From Bombella saccharophila (GTDB lineage Bacteria; Pseudomonadota; Alphaproteobacteria; Acetobacterales; Acetobacteraceae), in contig NZ_JANIDW010000003.1 in NCBI RefSeq assembly GCF_026385475.1, positions 62,001 through 126,000 on the forward strand: a DNA stretch of 64,000 nucleotides, written 5' to 3'. Position 1 is the first letter of the stretch; each line of letters opens with the position of its first letter. Under the pieces are notes generated by a model, which saw only the letters and a list, made by a program, of their open reading frames with translations, did no database searches and was not told the origin of the DNA. Made by a program: the position numbers and the translations under genes. Shown here one piece after another: positions 8,813-17,259 of this stretch.

Positions 8813-9007
8813 ATGCTTTCGGAAGTTAGCCTGTGCGGTGTTTTCGTATCTCCCATTGCCGTTTATGCTGTAGCGGCTGTATTCGTAACATTAGTGTTGC
8901 GATATATATTATGGCGCATGGGAGCGTTAGGCTGGTTCTGGCATGTCGCTCTGTTTGAGATCGGACTTTATGTCTGTGTTCTCTGTCTGCTTGTTCTTTA
9001 TGTGTGA
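8813..9007 (+). CDS. DUF1656 small membrane protein (AaeX-like)
   Basis: A 64-residue protein from the ATG at 8813, preceded by GGGAGGGG at 8801-8808. It has two membrane helices and the DUF1656 pattern: an early F.SPIAVYA, then a W...ALFEIGLYV second helix (compare AaeX of the p-hydroxybenzoate efflux system). AaeX-type proteins accompany HlyD-family adaptors and FUSC-type pumps. It is followed after 15 bases by the adaptor gene. Its biochemical role is not defined even in model organisms. Confidence 0.85.
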   Translation: MLSEVSLCGVFVSPIAVYAVAAVFVTLVLRYILWRMGALGWFWHVALFEIGLYVCVLCLLVLYV

Positions 9008-9022
9008 AGTGGAGCGGAGGGT

Positions 9023-9934
9023 ATGAGCTGGTTCCGGCGTCTTATACGTCCAATTTTTACACTTATTATTATCGCCTTAGCTGTAGGGCTTGGCTATGTG
9101 GTGTGGGACCTTTACGTCCTTGACCCGTGGACGCGCGATGGGCGTGTGCGTGTGTATGTTGTCACAGCCACGCCGGAGGTTTCGGGCACGGTTGTGTCTG
9201 TCCCCGTTGTGGATAACCAGTTTGTCCATCGTGGTGACCCGCTTTTTACCATCGACCCATTACGATTTCGGCTAAGGATTGACGAAGCACGCTCTCGTCT
9301 TGCTGGCCTTACAGAAGATTATAAATTGAGCATGATGAACGCTCATCGCCGTATGGGACTTGGTGGCGTGGTCTCGCGAGAGGAGCAGGACGTTTTTAAC
9401 TCCGAGATGGAAGTGCGCCGCGCCCGCGTAGAGGAGGCGCAATCCGCTCTCGATACCGCTTTGCTGAATCTCCAACGCTCCACTGTTTATGCAGCTGTTG
9501 ATGGCTATGTGACGAATCTTAATTTACGGGTCGGGGATTATGTCACTGCGGGTCAGCCGCGTATGGCCGTGATTGATGCTCATAGCTATTGGGTTTACGG
9601 CTATTTTGAAGAAACAAAGATGCACGGCGTGCATGTAGGGGATGTCGCGCGGATTAAGCTTATGGGGTACCGCCATATCCTCAAGGGGCATGTTGTTAGT
9701 ATTGGTCGTGGTATTAACGATACAAATGGCGTGTCTGATAAGCTTGGCCTACCGGATGTGAACCCAATCTTTACATGGGTGCGGCTTGCTCAGCGCATCC
9801 CTGTGCGTATTGAACTTGATGAAGTTCCCCCCGAGGTTATTCTCTCGGCTGGTATGACGGCCACCGTTGCGGTGGGGAAAGAGAAGGCCGGTGGACGGGG
9901 CTTACTTACAACATGGTTGCAGGATCACCTTTGA
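9023..9934 (+). CDS. HlyD-family periplasmic adaptor (AaeA/EmrA-like)
   Basis: A 303-residue membrane-fusion protein. An N-terminal helix (about 10-28) anchors it in the inner membrane. DPWTRDGRVRVYVVTATPEVSGTV is the AaeA-type start of the barrel/lipoyl domain. A helical hairpin (about 88-145) and a second lipoyl half (VDGYVTNLNLRVGDYVTAGQP) follow. Such adaptors bridge an inner-membrane pump and an outer-membrane channel. It sits between the DUF1656 gene and the outer-membrane factor, with one base separating its stop from the next start. The expected FUSC/AaeB pump gene is not present here. Confidence 0.93.
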   Translation: MSWFRRLIRPIFTLIIIALAVGLGYVVWDLYVLDPWTRDGRVRVYVVTATPEVSGTVVSVPVVDNQFVHRGDPLFTIDPLRFRLRIDEARSRLAGLTEDYKLSMMNAHRRMGLGGVVSREEQDVFNSEMEVRRARVEEAQSALDTALLNLQRSTVYAAVDGYVTNLNLRVGDYVTAGQPRMAVIDAHSYWVYGYFEETKMHGVHVGDVARIKLMGYRHILKGHVVSIGRGINDTNGVSDKLGLPDVNPIFTWVRLAQRIPVRIELDEVPPEVILSAGMTATVAVGKEKAGGRGLLTTWLQDHL

Positions 9935-9935
9935 G

Positions 9936-11444
9936 ATGAAACCGCGTTTTCTCCCCCTCCTTGTAAGTAGCTGTCTTTTTCTGACCTCTTGCATGGTAGG
10001 GCCGGAATATAAACCGGAGAAAATGAAGGTACCGGACCATTTCTCTAGCCAGCCTCACCCTGCCACAAAAGAGGAAATCGCCGAGACAGAGGCAAATTTG
10101 CGGGATTGGTGGGCACAGTTCCGGGACCCGGTGTTAAATCGCTTGGTGGAAGAAACACTTAAAGGTAATTACGACCTCCAAATTGCTACTCAACATATTT
10201 TGGCGGAGCAATCCATTCGCCGCCAAGCGCAGGCGAATTGGTATCCACAGCTTGATGCTAATGCGGGTGGGGGTGATAATCGCTACTCTATTAATGTTGA
10301 TAACTGGCCATTACGTCCCGGTAACCCTAACAACCACCCTAATGCCTCTGTTCTGACCTATGGCGCGCGTGCGAGCTGGGAGATTGATATTTTTGGCCAT
10401 ATCGCTCGGCAGGTGCAAGAGCGTAAAAGATTAGTTGAAGTCAGCATCGAGGAACGCCGCGGCCTTTTGCTCTCTCTCCTTAGCCAGCTTGTGACAGATT
10501 ATATTGAGCTACGCACCGTTCAGACGCAAATCACCGTGACAGAGCAATCCATCCGCACGGCGCGTGATAGTACGCATATGGTGGAGCGTCTTTATGCGAA
10601 TGGGGTGAGCAACTCGCTGGCTATTGCGCAATCCCGAACAGAAGAACATGCCGAATTAGCACGTCTCCCCCCCCTCCATGCGCGGCAGGAGCAGTTGATT
10701 CATTCTATTAATGTGCTGATGGGGGAAATGCCCGGTAAAGAGCAGCCAGACCTAGAGGAACGGCGGCCTATCCCGACATTGCCGCCTTTCCCGGCGATGT
10801 TGCCGTCCACCGTGCTGACCAATCGGCCTGATATTCGCTCCGCAGAGCGGCGTTATGCTGCCAGTGTGTCTCGTATTGGGATTACAATTTCTAATCTGTA
10901 TCCTAACTTTAGCATTCCGCTGACGTTTAACCCCAATGCCTCTGCGGCCTATCAGGCCTTTCAGATTGGTGGGATGAGCTGGAATGTCATGATGATGGCT
11001 TCTTTACCCGTCCTGCATGGGGGGAAATATAGTGCGCAAATCGCTCAAGCGCGGAGCGAGGCTGAGGCAAGCCGCTTACAATATCGGCAGACTGTCCTAA
11101 ATGCTTTCCGCGAGGTGGAAGATAGTTTGGACGATTGGGAGCAGGATAATGAGCTTGTCCGCCAAGAGCGCGAATCCGCCACACAAGCTGCATTAGCGTT
11201 ATCACGCGCGCGTAAGCTTTATGGGGCGGGGCTGACAGGTTATTTGGATGTTCTTAACTCCCAACAAGCTTTTTTATCCCGCCGGACAGCCGCTGTAGCG
11301 GCAACGGGGAAGCGCATGGATGATGCTATCTCGCTCTATGTAGCTTTCGGGGCCGGTTGGCAGGGGCGTGAACTTGCAGGTACCACCTTGAAGGTGGAGG
11401 AACATAATGGGCAGAATATGTTCCTACGGGCCTTTACGCGTTAA
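9936..11444 (+). CDS. Outer-membrane efflux lipoprotein (NodT/TolC-like)
   Basis: About 502 residues from the ATG at 9936, one base after the adaptor's stop; the longer frame from 9867 overlaps the adaptor. A lipoprotein signal ends in LTSC-MVGPEYKP, the standard start of NodT-family outer-membrane factors. Two OEP repeats follow, including DWWAQFRDPVLNRLV, ASWEIDIFG and RPDIRSAERRYAASVSRIG. It forms the exit channel of the tripartite efflux system. Its 3' end overlaps the convergent glycosyltransferase by 11 bases. Confidence 0.93.
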   Translation: MKPRFLPLLVSSCLFLTSCMVGPEYKPEKMKVPDHFSSQPHPATKEEIAETEANLRDWWAQFRDPVLNRLVEETLKGNYDLQIATQHILAEQSIRRQAQANWYPQLDANAGGGDNRYSINVDNWPLRPGNPNNHPNASVLTYGARASWEIDIFGHIARQVQERKRLVEVSIEERRGLLLSLLSQLVTDYIELRTVQTQITVTEQSIRTARDSTHMVERLYANGVSNSLAIAQSRTEEHAELARLPPLHARQEQLIHSINVLMGEMPGKEQPDLEERRPIPTLPPFPAMLPSTVLTNRPDIRSAERRYAASVSRIGITISNLYPNFSIPLTFNPNASAAYQAFQIGGMSWNVMMMASLPVLHGGKYSAQIAQARSEAEASRLQYRQTVLNAFREVEDSLDDWEQDNELVRQERESATQAALALSRARKLYGAGLTGYLDVLNSQQAFLSRRTAAVAATGKRMDDAISLYVAFGAGWQGRELAGTTLKVEEHNGQNMFLRAFTR

Positions 11445-12384
11445 GATTCCCGTTCTGCTCTTGCTGAATCTGCATTGAGGGGAAGCGTAGGTTGAGGGCG
11501 TGAGGGGTGCCGTTTAGGTCTGGGATGGTCAATGTTACCTTGGGGTCTAGCCGCATGGCATCATATCCTGCGAGATGAACAATCCCCACCGGGTTATGAG
11601 GGAAGGTAACCTCGCAGAGCTGACCTGTTTGCGGGTTAAGCATCCATGGCCCGAGATAGTTACACCCTGTAGGCATAAAGGCGATGGGGTAGTTATCATG
11701 ATAGCTGGTTAAGGCAAAAGCGAGTTGGCTGGAGCTAAATATCTTCCCATAGCGTAAGACACGTTCTTGCCAATAGCGTAAGCGCGGCCAGTGCGGTGCA
11801 GTGCGGGAGAGGGCAAAGATCCCGCCATTGAGGGTGGGGCGTACCCCAATGGCGCGGCATAAATGGCGGGGCAGGTGCGCTATACGGGCATTTTTATAAA
11901 GAATGGAGCGCAGCTGCGTGAGTGAAAAAGCAAGCCAGCGGAGCCGAAATAACGGCTTATGGAGGAAAAGCTCCGGGATGATGGCGAGGGGTTGCTCCTT
12001 TTGCTCTGCAGCGTGGAGGAGGAGGTCAATAGCGGAGCAATCCTGCACCCAACTATCGGCATCTAGCCATAATAGCGTGTCATAATCAGGGAAAAGCTGG
12101 TCAAGCGCCATTTTAGAGAGTTCAATGGCGAGATGAGGGCGTTTACGGAGGGCGCGCGGGGAGACATGAGGAAAGTGACGCGGGGCGCGGTGGAGGATAT
12201 GCTGTTGTTTAAGCCAGTGGATGTGCGTTCGCTTTAGCCCGCCGTCAATGCAGGCAATCTCTATCGTTGCGAGATGAGGGAAACGCCGTAAGGAGGCCAC
12301 AAGCTCTTGGAGGAGCGGGAAATAGCGGTGGTCGCTCCCTGTAATAATGAGGCGGCGGGGTGGGGTGGTCATAAAGCAAGCCAT
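11434..12384 (-). CDS. Glycosyltransferase, GT8-like
   Basis: A 316-residue protein with an N-terminal Rossmann-like beginning (RRLIITGSDHRYFPLLQELV). A DxD-type metal/nucleotide-sugar site lies at about residue 105 (LLWLDADSW), and NGGIFALSR near 190 is typical of the acceptor region of GT8 and similar GT-A enzymes. The C-terminal HLAGYD supplies a further histidine as in GT8. Acceptor and sugar are unknown. The start may be the first ATG or the fifth codon (MTTPPRR). It is a single gene, overlapping the efflux gene tail to tail. Confidence 0.7.
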   Translation of the reverse strand: MACFMTTPPRRLIITGSDHRYFPLLQELVASLRRFPHLATIEIACIDGGLKRTHIHWLKQQHILHRAPRHFPHVSPRALRKRPHLAIELSKMALDQLFPDYDTLLWLDADSWVQDCSAIDLLLHAAEQKEQPLAIIPELFLHKPLFRLRWLAFSLTQLRSILYKNARIAHLPRHLCRAIGVRPTLNGGIFALSRTAPHWPRLRYWQERVLRYGKIFSSSQLAFALTSYHDNYPIAFMPTGCNYLGPWMLNPQTGQLCEVTFPHNPVGIVHLAGYDAMRLDPKVTLTIPDLNGTPHALNLRFPSMQIQQEQNGNLNA

Positions 12385-12475
12385 AATGGGGGAGGGGAAC
12401 GCATAGGTAATGTTTGTATCCTCTATTGACCTTATCTGACAAACACCCCACTTCTTTTAAAAGAGAGAGGTTTAT

Positions 12476-12634
12476 ATGGTTGAAGCATCGACAGAATCAG
12501 CAGCTGATTTTTTGCGTCCTCGTTTGCAATGCCTCATTAAAGAGGCCGAGACGGCAGGTTATGGGCGGGACCGCGTTTTGGCGGTGTTGATTGATTTGTT
12601 GGATGATACGAATCTGGAGGCGACAGGGCAATAA
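12476..12634 (+). CDS. Small conserved-looking protein coupled to the DnaJ-like gene
   Basis: A 52-codon frame, MVEASTESAADFLRPRLQ at the start and LLDDTNLEATGQ at the end. AGAGAGAGG lies 5 bases ahead of its ATG. Its TAA overlaps the ATG of the downstream DnaJ-like gene by one base (TAATG), which indicates translational coupling. It is predicted all-helical, acidic and cytoplasmic, with an amphipathic middle (DRVLAVLIDLLDD). I do not recognise the family. The context suggests a cofactor or regulator of the co-chaperone. Confidence 0.7.
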   Translation: MVEASTESAADFLRPRLQCLIKEAETAGYGRDRVLAVLIDLLDDTNLEATGQ

Positions 12635-13593
12635 TGGCAACCGACCCTTACAAGGTTCTTGGTGTTAGTAATACAGCAACCGATAAAGAGATTCGGAGTG
12701 CGTATCGCCGTTTAGTTAAGCAATATCACCCTGACCGTAATCCTGGTGATGCCAAGGCGGAAGAACGGTTTAAGGAAATTGGTAAAGCTTACGAAGTCCT
12801 AGGGGATGAGGAAAAGCGCGGGCAGTTTGACCGTGGCGAGATTGATGCGGACGGCCAGCCGCGTGGTCCTTTTGGGGGTGGTTTTGGTGGGGCAGGTGCT
12901 GGCCCCGGTGGTGGCTTTGGTGGTTTTGGCGGGGGCTTCCAAGGGGGGAGTTTCACCGCGGAAGATTTAGGCGATATTTTTGGCGGTGCCTTTGGTGGGG
13001 GCGGTTTTGGTGGTGGTGGCTTTCGCTCTGCACGGCCGCGCCGTGGTGAGGACCTCCATGGCGAGTTGCGGATTAGTATGGAGGAATGTGCCTTAGGGAC
13101 GCGCCGGGAGGTAAGTCTTGGCGGAGGGCGCGAGGTCTCAGTTGGCATCCCCGCCGGGATTGAGGACGGTAAGACTCTGCGCTTAAAAGGCAAAGGTGAG
13201 CCGGGGCAACCCGGTATGGATGGCCGCCCCGGCCCTGCGGGGGATGTGTTGCTAAAAGTCCATGTCGCAGAGGACCCCTATTATAAACGCGAGGGGCGGG
13301 ACCTCCGCGTCGTGCAGGATATTGACTTAGCAACCGCTATATTGGGGGGGAAGATTCACGTGCGGACCCCTGCCGGGACCGTGGCGTTGAAGGTAAAGCC
13401 ACATTCCGATAGCGGGACAATCCTTAGGTTAAGCGGGCGTGGCATCGCTGCGACTAAGACCCATCCGGCTGGTAATTTGCTGGTGAGCTTACGCATTGTT
13501 CTTGGGACAATCTCCCCAGAGCTTGAAGCCCTTATAAGGCGGGAAGCTGAGGAGAAGGCGGAGCAAACCAAGCCAGAATCACAAAAAGGGTAA
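12634..13593 (+). CDS. DnaJ-class co-chaperone, CbpA-like
   Basis: A 319-residue J-domain protein. The J domain spans about 4-68 with the HPD motif in QYHPDRNPGDAKAEERFK. A Gly/Phe-rich linker (about 77-130) and two C-terminal substrate-binding barrels follow (about 140-305, starting RGEDLHGELRISMEE). The four CxxCxGxG zinc repeats of true DnaJ are absent, which makes it CbpA/type II-like. It would deliver clients to DnaK. It overlaps the preceding small gene by one base and is followed closely by a small membrane-protein gene. Confidence 0.93.
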   Translation: MATDPYKVLGVSNTATDKEIRSAYRRLVKQYHPDRNPGDAKAEERFKEIGKAYEVLGDEEKRGQFDRGEIDADGQPRGPFGGGFGGAGAGPGGGFGGFGGGFQGGSFTAEDLGDIFGGAFGGGGFGGGGFRSARPRRGEDLHGELRISMEECALGTRREVSLGGGREVSVGIPAGIEDGKTLRLKGKGEPGQPGMDGRPGPAGDVLLKVHVAEDPYYKREGRDLRVVQDIDLATAILGGKIHVRTPAGTVALKVKPHSDSGTILRLSGRGIAATKTHPAGNLLVSLRIVLGTISPELEALIRREAEEKAEQTKPESQKG

Positions 13594-13598
13594 GGCTC

Positions 13599-13745
13599 AT
13601 GTTTGGGGGCATGTTCTTTTGGCAACGTGTTCGGCAATCGAACCTGCTTGGCCTTTTGGTTGCGGTGGTTTTTGTGGTGGGGCTGTGCCTGCTAGGGCTG
13701 GCAGGGGTTGCGCTGGTGGATGGGTTTCACCTCGCTGGTGGTTGA
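13599..13745 (+). CDS. Small single-pass membrane protein
   Basis: A 48-residue frame starting MFGGMFFWQRVRQSN, with one long hydrophobic helix (about 16-40: LLGLLVAVVFVVGLCLLG) and a short tail. It starts 5 bases after the DnaJ-like stop, with AAGG a few bases ahead of its ATG, so it is probably the third gene of that operon. The basic N-terminus suggests an N-in topology. Function is unknown. Confidence 0.55.
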   Translation: MFGGMFFWQRVRQSNLLGLLVAVVFVVGLCLLGLAGVALVDGFHLAGG

Positions 13746-13806
13746 TTTTTGCGTAAGTAAAGGGATGAATAGTAGTTTCTCCCTCGTAATGGAGTAACAT
13801 GGCCTT

Positions 13807-15345
13807 ATGTCTGACCTTCCGCGCTTAGATGTGACATTCCTCTCCGCGCGGCGGCGGGCTTTTGCTGTTGTCATGGCTATAGAGCTATGGGAGCGGTTTG
13901 GCTATTACGGTATGCAGGCCGTATTGACGATCTTTATGGTCGCGCAACTTCATATGCGTGATCATGACGTCAATCTCATGCAAGGGGGGTTAGGCTTCCT
14001 CATATACAGCCTTCCCGTTTTGGGAGGGCTGCTGGGGGATCAGTGCTTAGGCACACGGCGGACCATGCTTTTAGGGGCCTTTGGCTTAACAATAGGCTAT
14101 GGTTTGCTGGCCCTTTCCTTAGGGCATCAAATGGTATTTTTGCCTGCCCTTACATTAATTGCTCTCTCCAATGGTTTGTTTAAGCCCAATGCTGGGACGT
14201 TGGTCCGGCGGATTTATGCGGGGGATGGCACGGCTTTGGATGCCGCTTTTACGCTTTATTATATGGCCATTAATGTCGGCTCGACCGTCTCAATGTTGCT
14301 GACACCGTGGCTTCAGCAGCGTTACGGGGCGGCGGTGGCGTTTCTTGCTTGCGTTGTAGGGTTGTTGATTGGGCTGGGCTATTACGCCTTAGAGGGCGGG
14401 TATATGCGCCGTTTTCTCGCCCAACGTAGTGCAGAATCTGTGACCTCTCAGTCTGTGGGGGAGCCGCCCTCTATGCCGTTGGTGGAACGGTTGGTAAGCC
14501 CGTTATCCAAAGGGATGGTGAGTGCAGGCGTGTTGCTTGCGCTTATTGTGGTGTGGGGGTTTTGCACATGGGTGTTGCATAGTGCGGCATTAGTGCGCTT
14601 ATGCATCATCATCGCTGGGTTTGGTTTGGTCCTTTTATGGGTGTGGCTATATCTCCGAGCAGAGCGGACAGAACGGCCGGGTTTGCTGTTGACTTATATC
14701 TTGTCCACTCAGACGATGGCTTATCAGATTTTTTATCAGCAAATGCAAACTTCGCTAACGCTTTTTGCGATGCGGGATGTCTCTGGTGTGTATCAGCTAG
14801 GGCCATACCGGCTCTTTACGATGTCTGCGGGGCAGTTTCAGGCCCTTAACCCAATTTCCGTTATGCTTTTTAGCCCGTTTTTGGCGTGGCTTTACCGGCA
14901 GAGCGCGATGAAAGGGCGTGACGCGTCCCCAGCGGTAAAGATTATCTGTGGTTATGTTTTAGTAGGGGTGGCGTTTCTTATTTGGTGGGTGGCGACATCA
15001 CATAACACGGGGCTGGTTTCACCATGGGTTATGGTGGCGGGTTATGGCACGATGTCCCTTGGGGAGTTGCTGACGATTGGCCTAGGCCTTGCCATTGTTG
15101 CACGTTATGCCCCGGCGCGGGTGAGCGCGGTATTAATGGGCGGGTTGTTCCTCCTCTGGGGGGTGGGGATGTATCTTGGTAGTCTTGTAGCAGATTTAGC
15201 AAGTTTACCCGCTGATGGTAGCGGCGGTATGGCTGGTTATGGCGCATTATTTAGAACACTCTTTTTAGGCTGTGTGGGGCTGTGTGTTGTATTAACGCTG
15301 TTGTTACCTTTTTTGCGTCGTTTAGAGCGGGCCTACCATCTTTAA
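13807..15345 (+). CDS. Proton-dependent oligopeptide transporter (POT/PTR family MFS)
   Basis: A 512-residue, multi-helix inner-membrane protein. The PTR signature ELWERFGYYGMQAVL (about 27-41) covers the proton-coupling ExxERFxYY motif, and the second signature appears as GNGLFKPNAGTLV-like text near 120 (SNGLFKPNAG). It imports di- and tripeptides with protons. It lies in its own transcription unit between the DnaJ group and the porins. The E..ER residues needed for coupling are present, so it looks functional. Confidence 0.93.
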   Translation: MSDLPRLDVTFLSARRRAFAVVMAIELWERFGYYGMQAVLTIFMVAQLHMRDHDVNLMQGGLGFLIYSLPVLGGLLGDQCLGTRRTMLLGAFGLTIGYGLLALSLGHQMVFLPALTLIALSNGLFKPNAGTLVRRIYAGDGTALDAAFTLYYMAINVGSTVSMLLTPWLQQRYGAAVAFLACVVGLLIGLGYYALEGGYMRRFLAQRSAESVTSQSVGEPPSMPLVERLVSPLSKGMVSAGVLLALIVVWGFCTWVLHSAALVRLCIIIAGFGLVLLWVWLYLRAERTERPGLLLTYILSTQTMAYQIFYQQMQTSLTLFAMRDVSGVYQLGPYRLFTMSAGQFQALNPISVMLFSPFLAWLYRQSAMKGRDASPAVKIICGYVLVGVAFLIWWVATSHNTGLVSPWVMVAGYGTMSLGELLTIGLGLAIVARYAPARVSAVLMGGLFLLWGVGMYLGSLVADLASLPADGSGGMAGYGALFRTLFLGCVGLCVVLTLLLPFLRRLERAYHL

Positions 15346-15563
15346 AGGCGGTGCTGTGTCCTTCCCTAAAAAGGTATCTTAATTTATAAACAGACTTTAC
15401 CACTAGAAGTTAACGATAAAATTTATATAAAGGGGAGCGGAGTTCCTCTCGCACTCAATGCCGCAGAGCTTTTGGTAGCTCATTTGGCATATCATGCTGA
15501 AGTTCGTCATTCCTATAATGGCCTTCGGCCTTCTGTCCGCTTAATGGCTATAAAGGCGTGTTT

Positions 15564-17183
15564 ATGTGTGGAATATGGCAAAGGGCTAATGCAGCAATGG
15601 CGATGGCCATGTGTATGTTGCTGGGTTGCCATAGTGCTTTTGCCCATACAATCCCGCGTAAGCCTTTTATAAGCGCCCCTAAAACGACCCCATCTACTGA
15701 AGGTACACTCACGCCTGATGGAGAAACGGATAATGCTCAAGAGAAGGCGGCTCTTTTAAAATCTAGCTCTTATAACGGGTTAAAGAGGGATGAGGAGAAG
15801 GCCTTTGCCTCTACACCTTTGCCTATTCCTGGGGATTCTTTCTCTCGTGGGGCAGCGGAAGAGCCAGCATCAACGGCGCGACAAAAAGGGCTACTGCCCA
15901 ATAGTTGGCACGACTTTATCAATCAGGATGGTTTTTTTGGGGACCCGTGGGGTGCACGTACATGGCTATCTGACCATGGTATCACTGTAGGGGGGCGGTA
16001 TTTTTCTGATTCCGCTGGTAATCCGTTTGGTGGGAAGTCCCGCGCAGCACGTTACGCTGATGAGGAAGCTCTATCGATCGATTTTGACCTAAAGAAGTTA
16101 GCAGGGTTAGAGTTCAATGCTGGTGTATTGCATTTTCTGACTCTCGCGCGGCAGGGGGCAGGGTTGGGGAATACCTTGCCCGTGATTAACAGCCCGATGG
16201 AGATTTATGGCGCAGGTGAGACTATGCGCTTAGGGCGGTTAAGCTGGGAAATGCACTGGAATCACTACGTCCAGACTGAGTTTGGTGAAATTAATACCGA
16301 GAATGACTTTGAGCAATCCTCCACCTATTGGGGGGCGAACTTATATTGCCAATTCCAAAATAACGGCATTTGCGGGATGCCCCAATCCATCGCGATGAAC
16401 TCAGGTTATGGGTTTTACCCTACGGCGCATCCGGGGGCATGGGTAAAGTTTTTCCCCGCGGGGAATGATCATTATCTGGTGCAATTTGGGGTGTATAGCG
16501 TGGACCCAACCATCTCTGGCGTGCGTAATGGTTGGAAGATGAATCTACACGGGGCGACAGGGACGTTTCTGCCCTTTCAGTTAGGCTGGCACCAAGGGGG
16601 AGAGGATGATTATAGCGGCCCGCTGCAAACCAATGTGAAGGTGGGCGGTTATTGGGATACCTCTGAGGTGAAGAATGTATACGGCCAGATGGGCACTTAC
16701 GGGATTCCCCCTTCAGCTGCGGAGGGAGCCCCGCTTACTAAGGTGCGTGGTCGTTTTGGTGGGTGGTTTCAATTTGACCGGATGTTACAGCGTGATGAGG
16801 CGGACCCGCATCGTGGGACGGCGTTTTTTGGCTCCTTTACTTGGGGGGACCCGCGCACGGCTATTGCGCCCTATTATATGACGGCCGGTCTTACGCGGAA
16901 GGGGACATTCGCAAGCCGCCCAGATGATACAATTAGCTTGGGGATGAAGGTCCTTTGGGCGAATCCTAAAGTGACGCATTGGATTCAACATCTCCAACGC
17001 TCTGGCCGTGGGGCGGGACTGTACGCGCCTCACTCTGAGGAAGCGATTGAGCTGAATTACGGCTATCGGCCTGCTCGTTGGCTGCTTTTGCGCCCCGGCT
17101 TGCAATATCTTTGGAACCCCGGGGCCATTAAACGCTATAAAGATGCGATGTTGATCGATCTTGAGACGGCCATTGCGTTCTAG
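15564..17183 (+). CDS. Carbohydrate-selective porin, OprB family
   Basis: About 539 residues from the ATG at 15564, with AAAGG some 9 bases upstream. A GTG two codons earlier is a weaker alternative. A signal peptide covers about residues 1-28 (MAMAMCMLLGCHSAFA). After a low-complexity linker the OprB domain starts near WHDFINQDGFFGDPWG and continues with many beta-strands to a C-terminal aromatic-ended strand (LETAIAF). Outer-membrane channels of this type pass glucose or polyols, a substrate class that acetic acid bacteria oxidise in the periplasm. The upstream 215 bases carry no clear operator. Confidence 0.9.
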   Translation: MCGIWQRANAAMAMAMCMLLGCHSAFAHTIPRKPFISAPKTTPSTEGTLTPDGETDNAQEKAALLKSSSYNGLKRDEEKAFASTPLPIPGDSFSRGAAEEPASTARQKGLLPNSWHDFINQDGFFGDPWGARTWLSDHGITVGGRYFSDSAGNPFGGKSRAARYADEEALSIDFDLKKLAGLEFNAGVLHFLTLARQGAGLGNTLPVINSPMEIYGAGETMRLGRLSWEMHWNHYVQTEFGEINTENDFEQSSTYWGANLYCQFQNNGICGMPQSIAMNSGYGFYPTAHPGAWVKFFPAGNDHYLVQFGVYSVDPTISGVRNGWKMNLHGATGTFLPFQLGWHQGGEDDYSGPLQTNVKVGGYWDTSEVKNVYGQMGTYGIPPSAAEGAPLTKVRGRFGGWFQFDRMLQRDEADPHRGTAFFGSFTWGDPRTAIAPYYMTAGLTRKGTFASRPDDTISLGMKVLWANPKVTHWIQHLQRSGRGAGLYAPHSEEAIELNYGYRPARWLLLRPGLQYLWNPGAIKRYKDAMLIDLETAIAF

Positions 17184-17259
17184 CGGCTTATTTTGCGGTT
17201 GTTTTGTTTTTGCGGAAAAGGATATACTTACGCAAGCGAAACAATAAGCGAGACGTTTC

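Noticed and set aside
12789-13193. A long proline-rich minus-strand frame opposite the DnaJ-like gene
   Set aside because: It is the antisense shadow of the Gly/Phe-rich linker (GGN codons read as CCN) and has no start signals.
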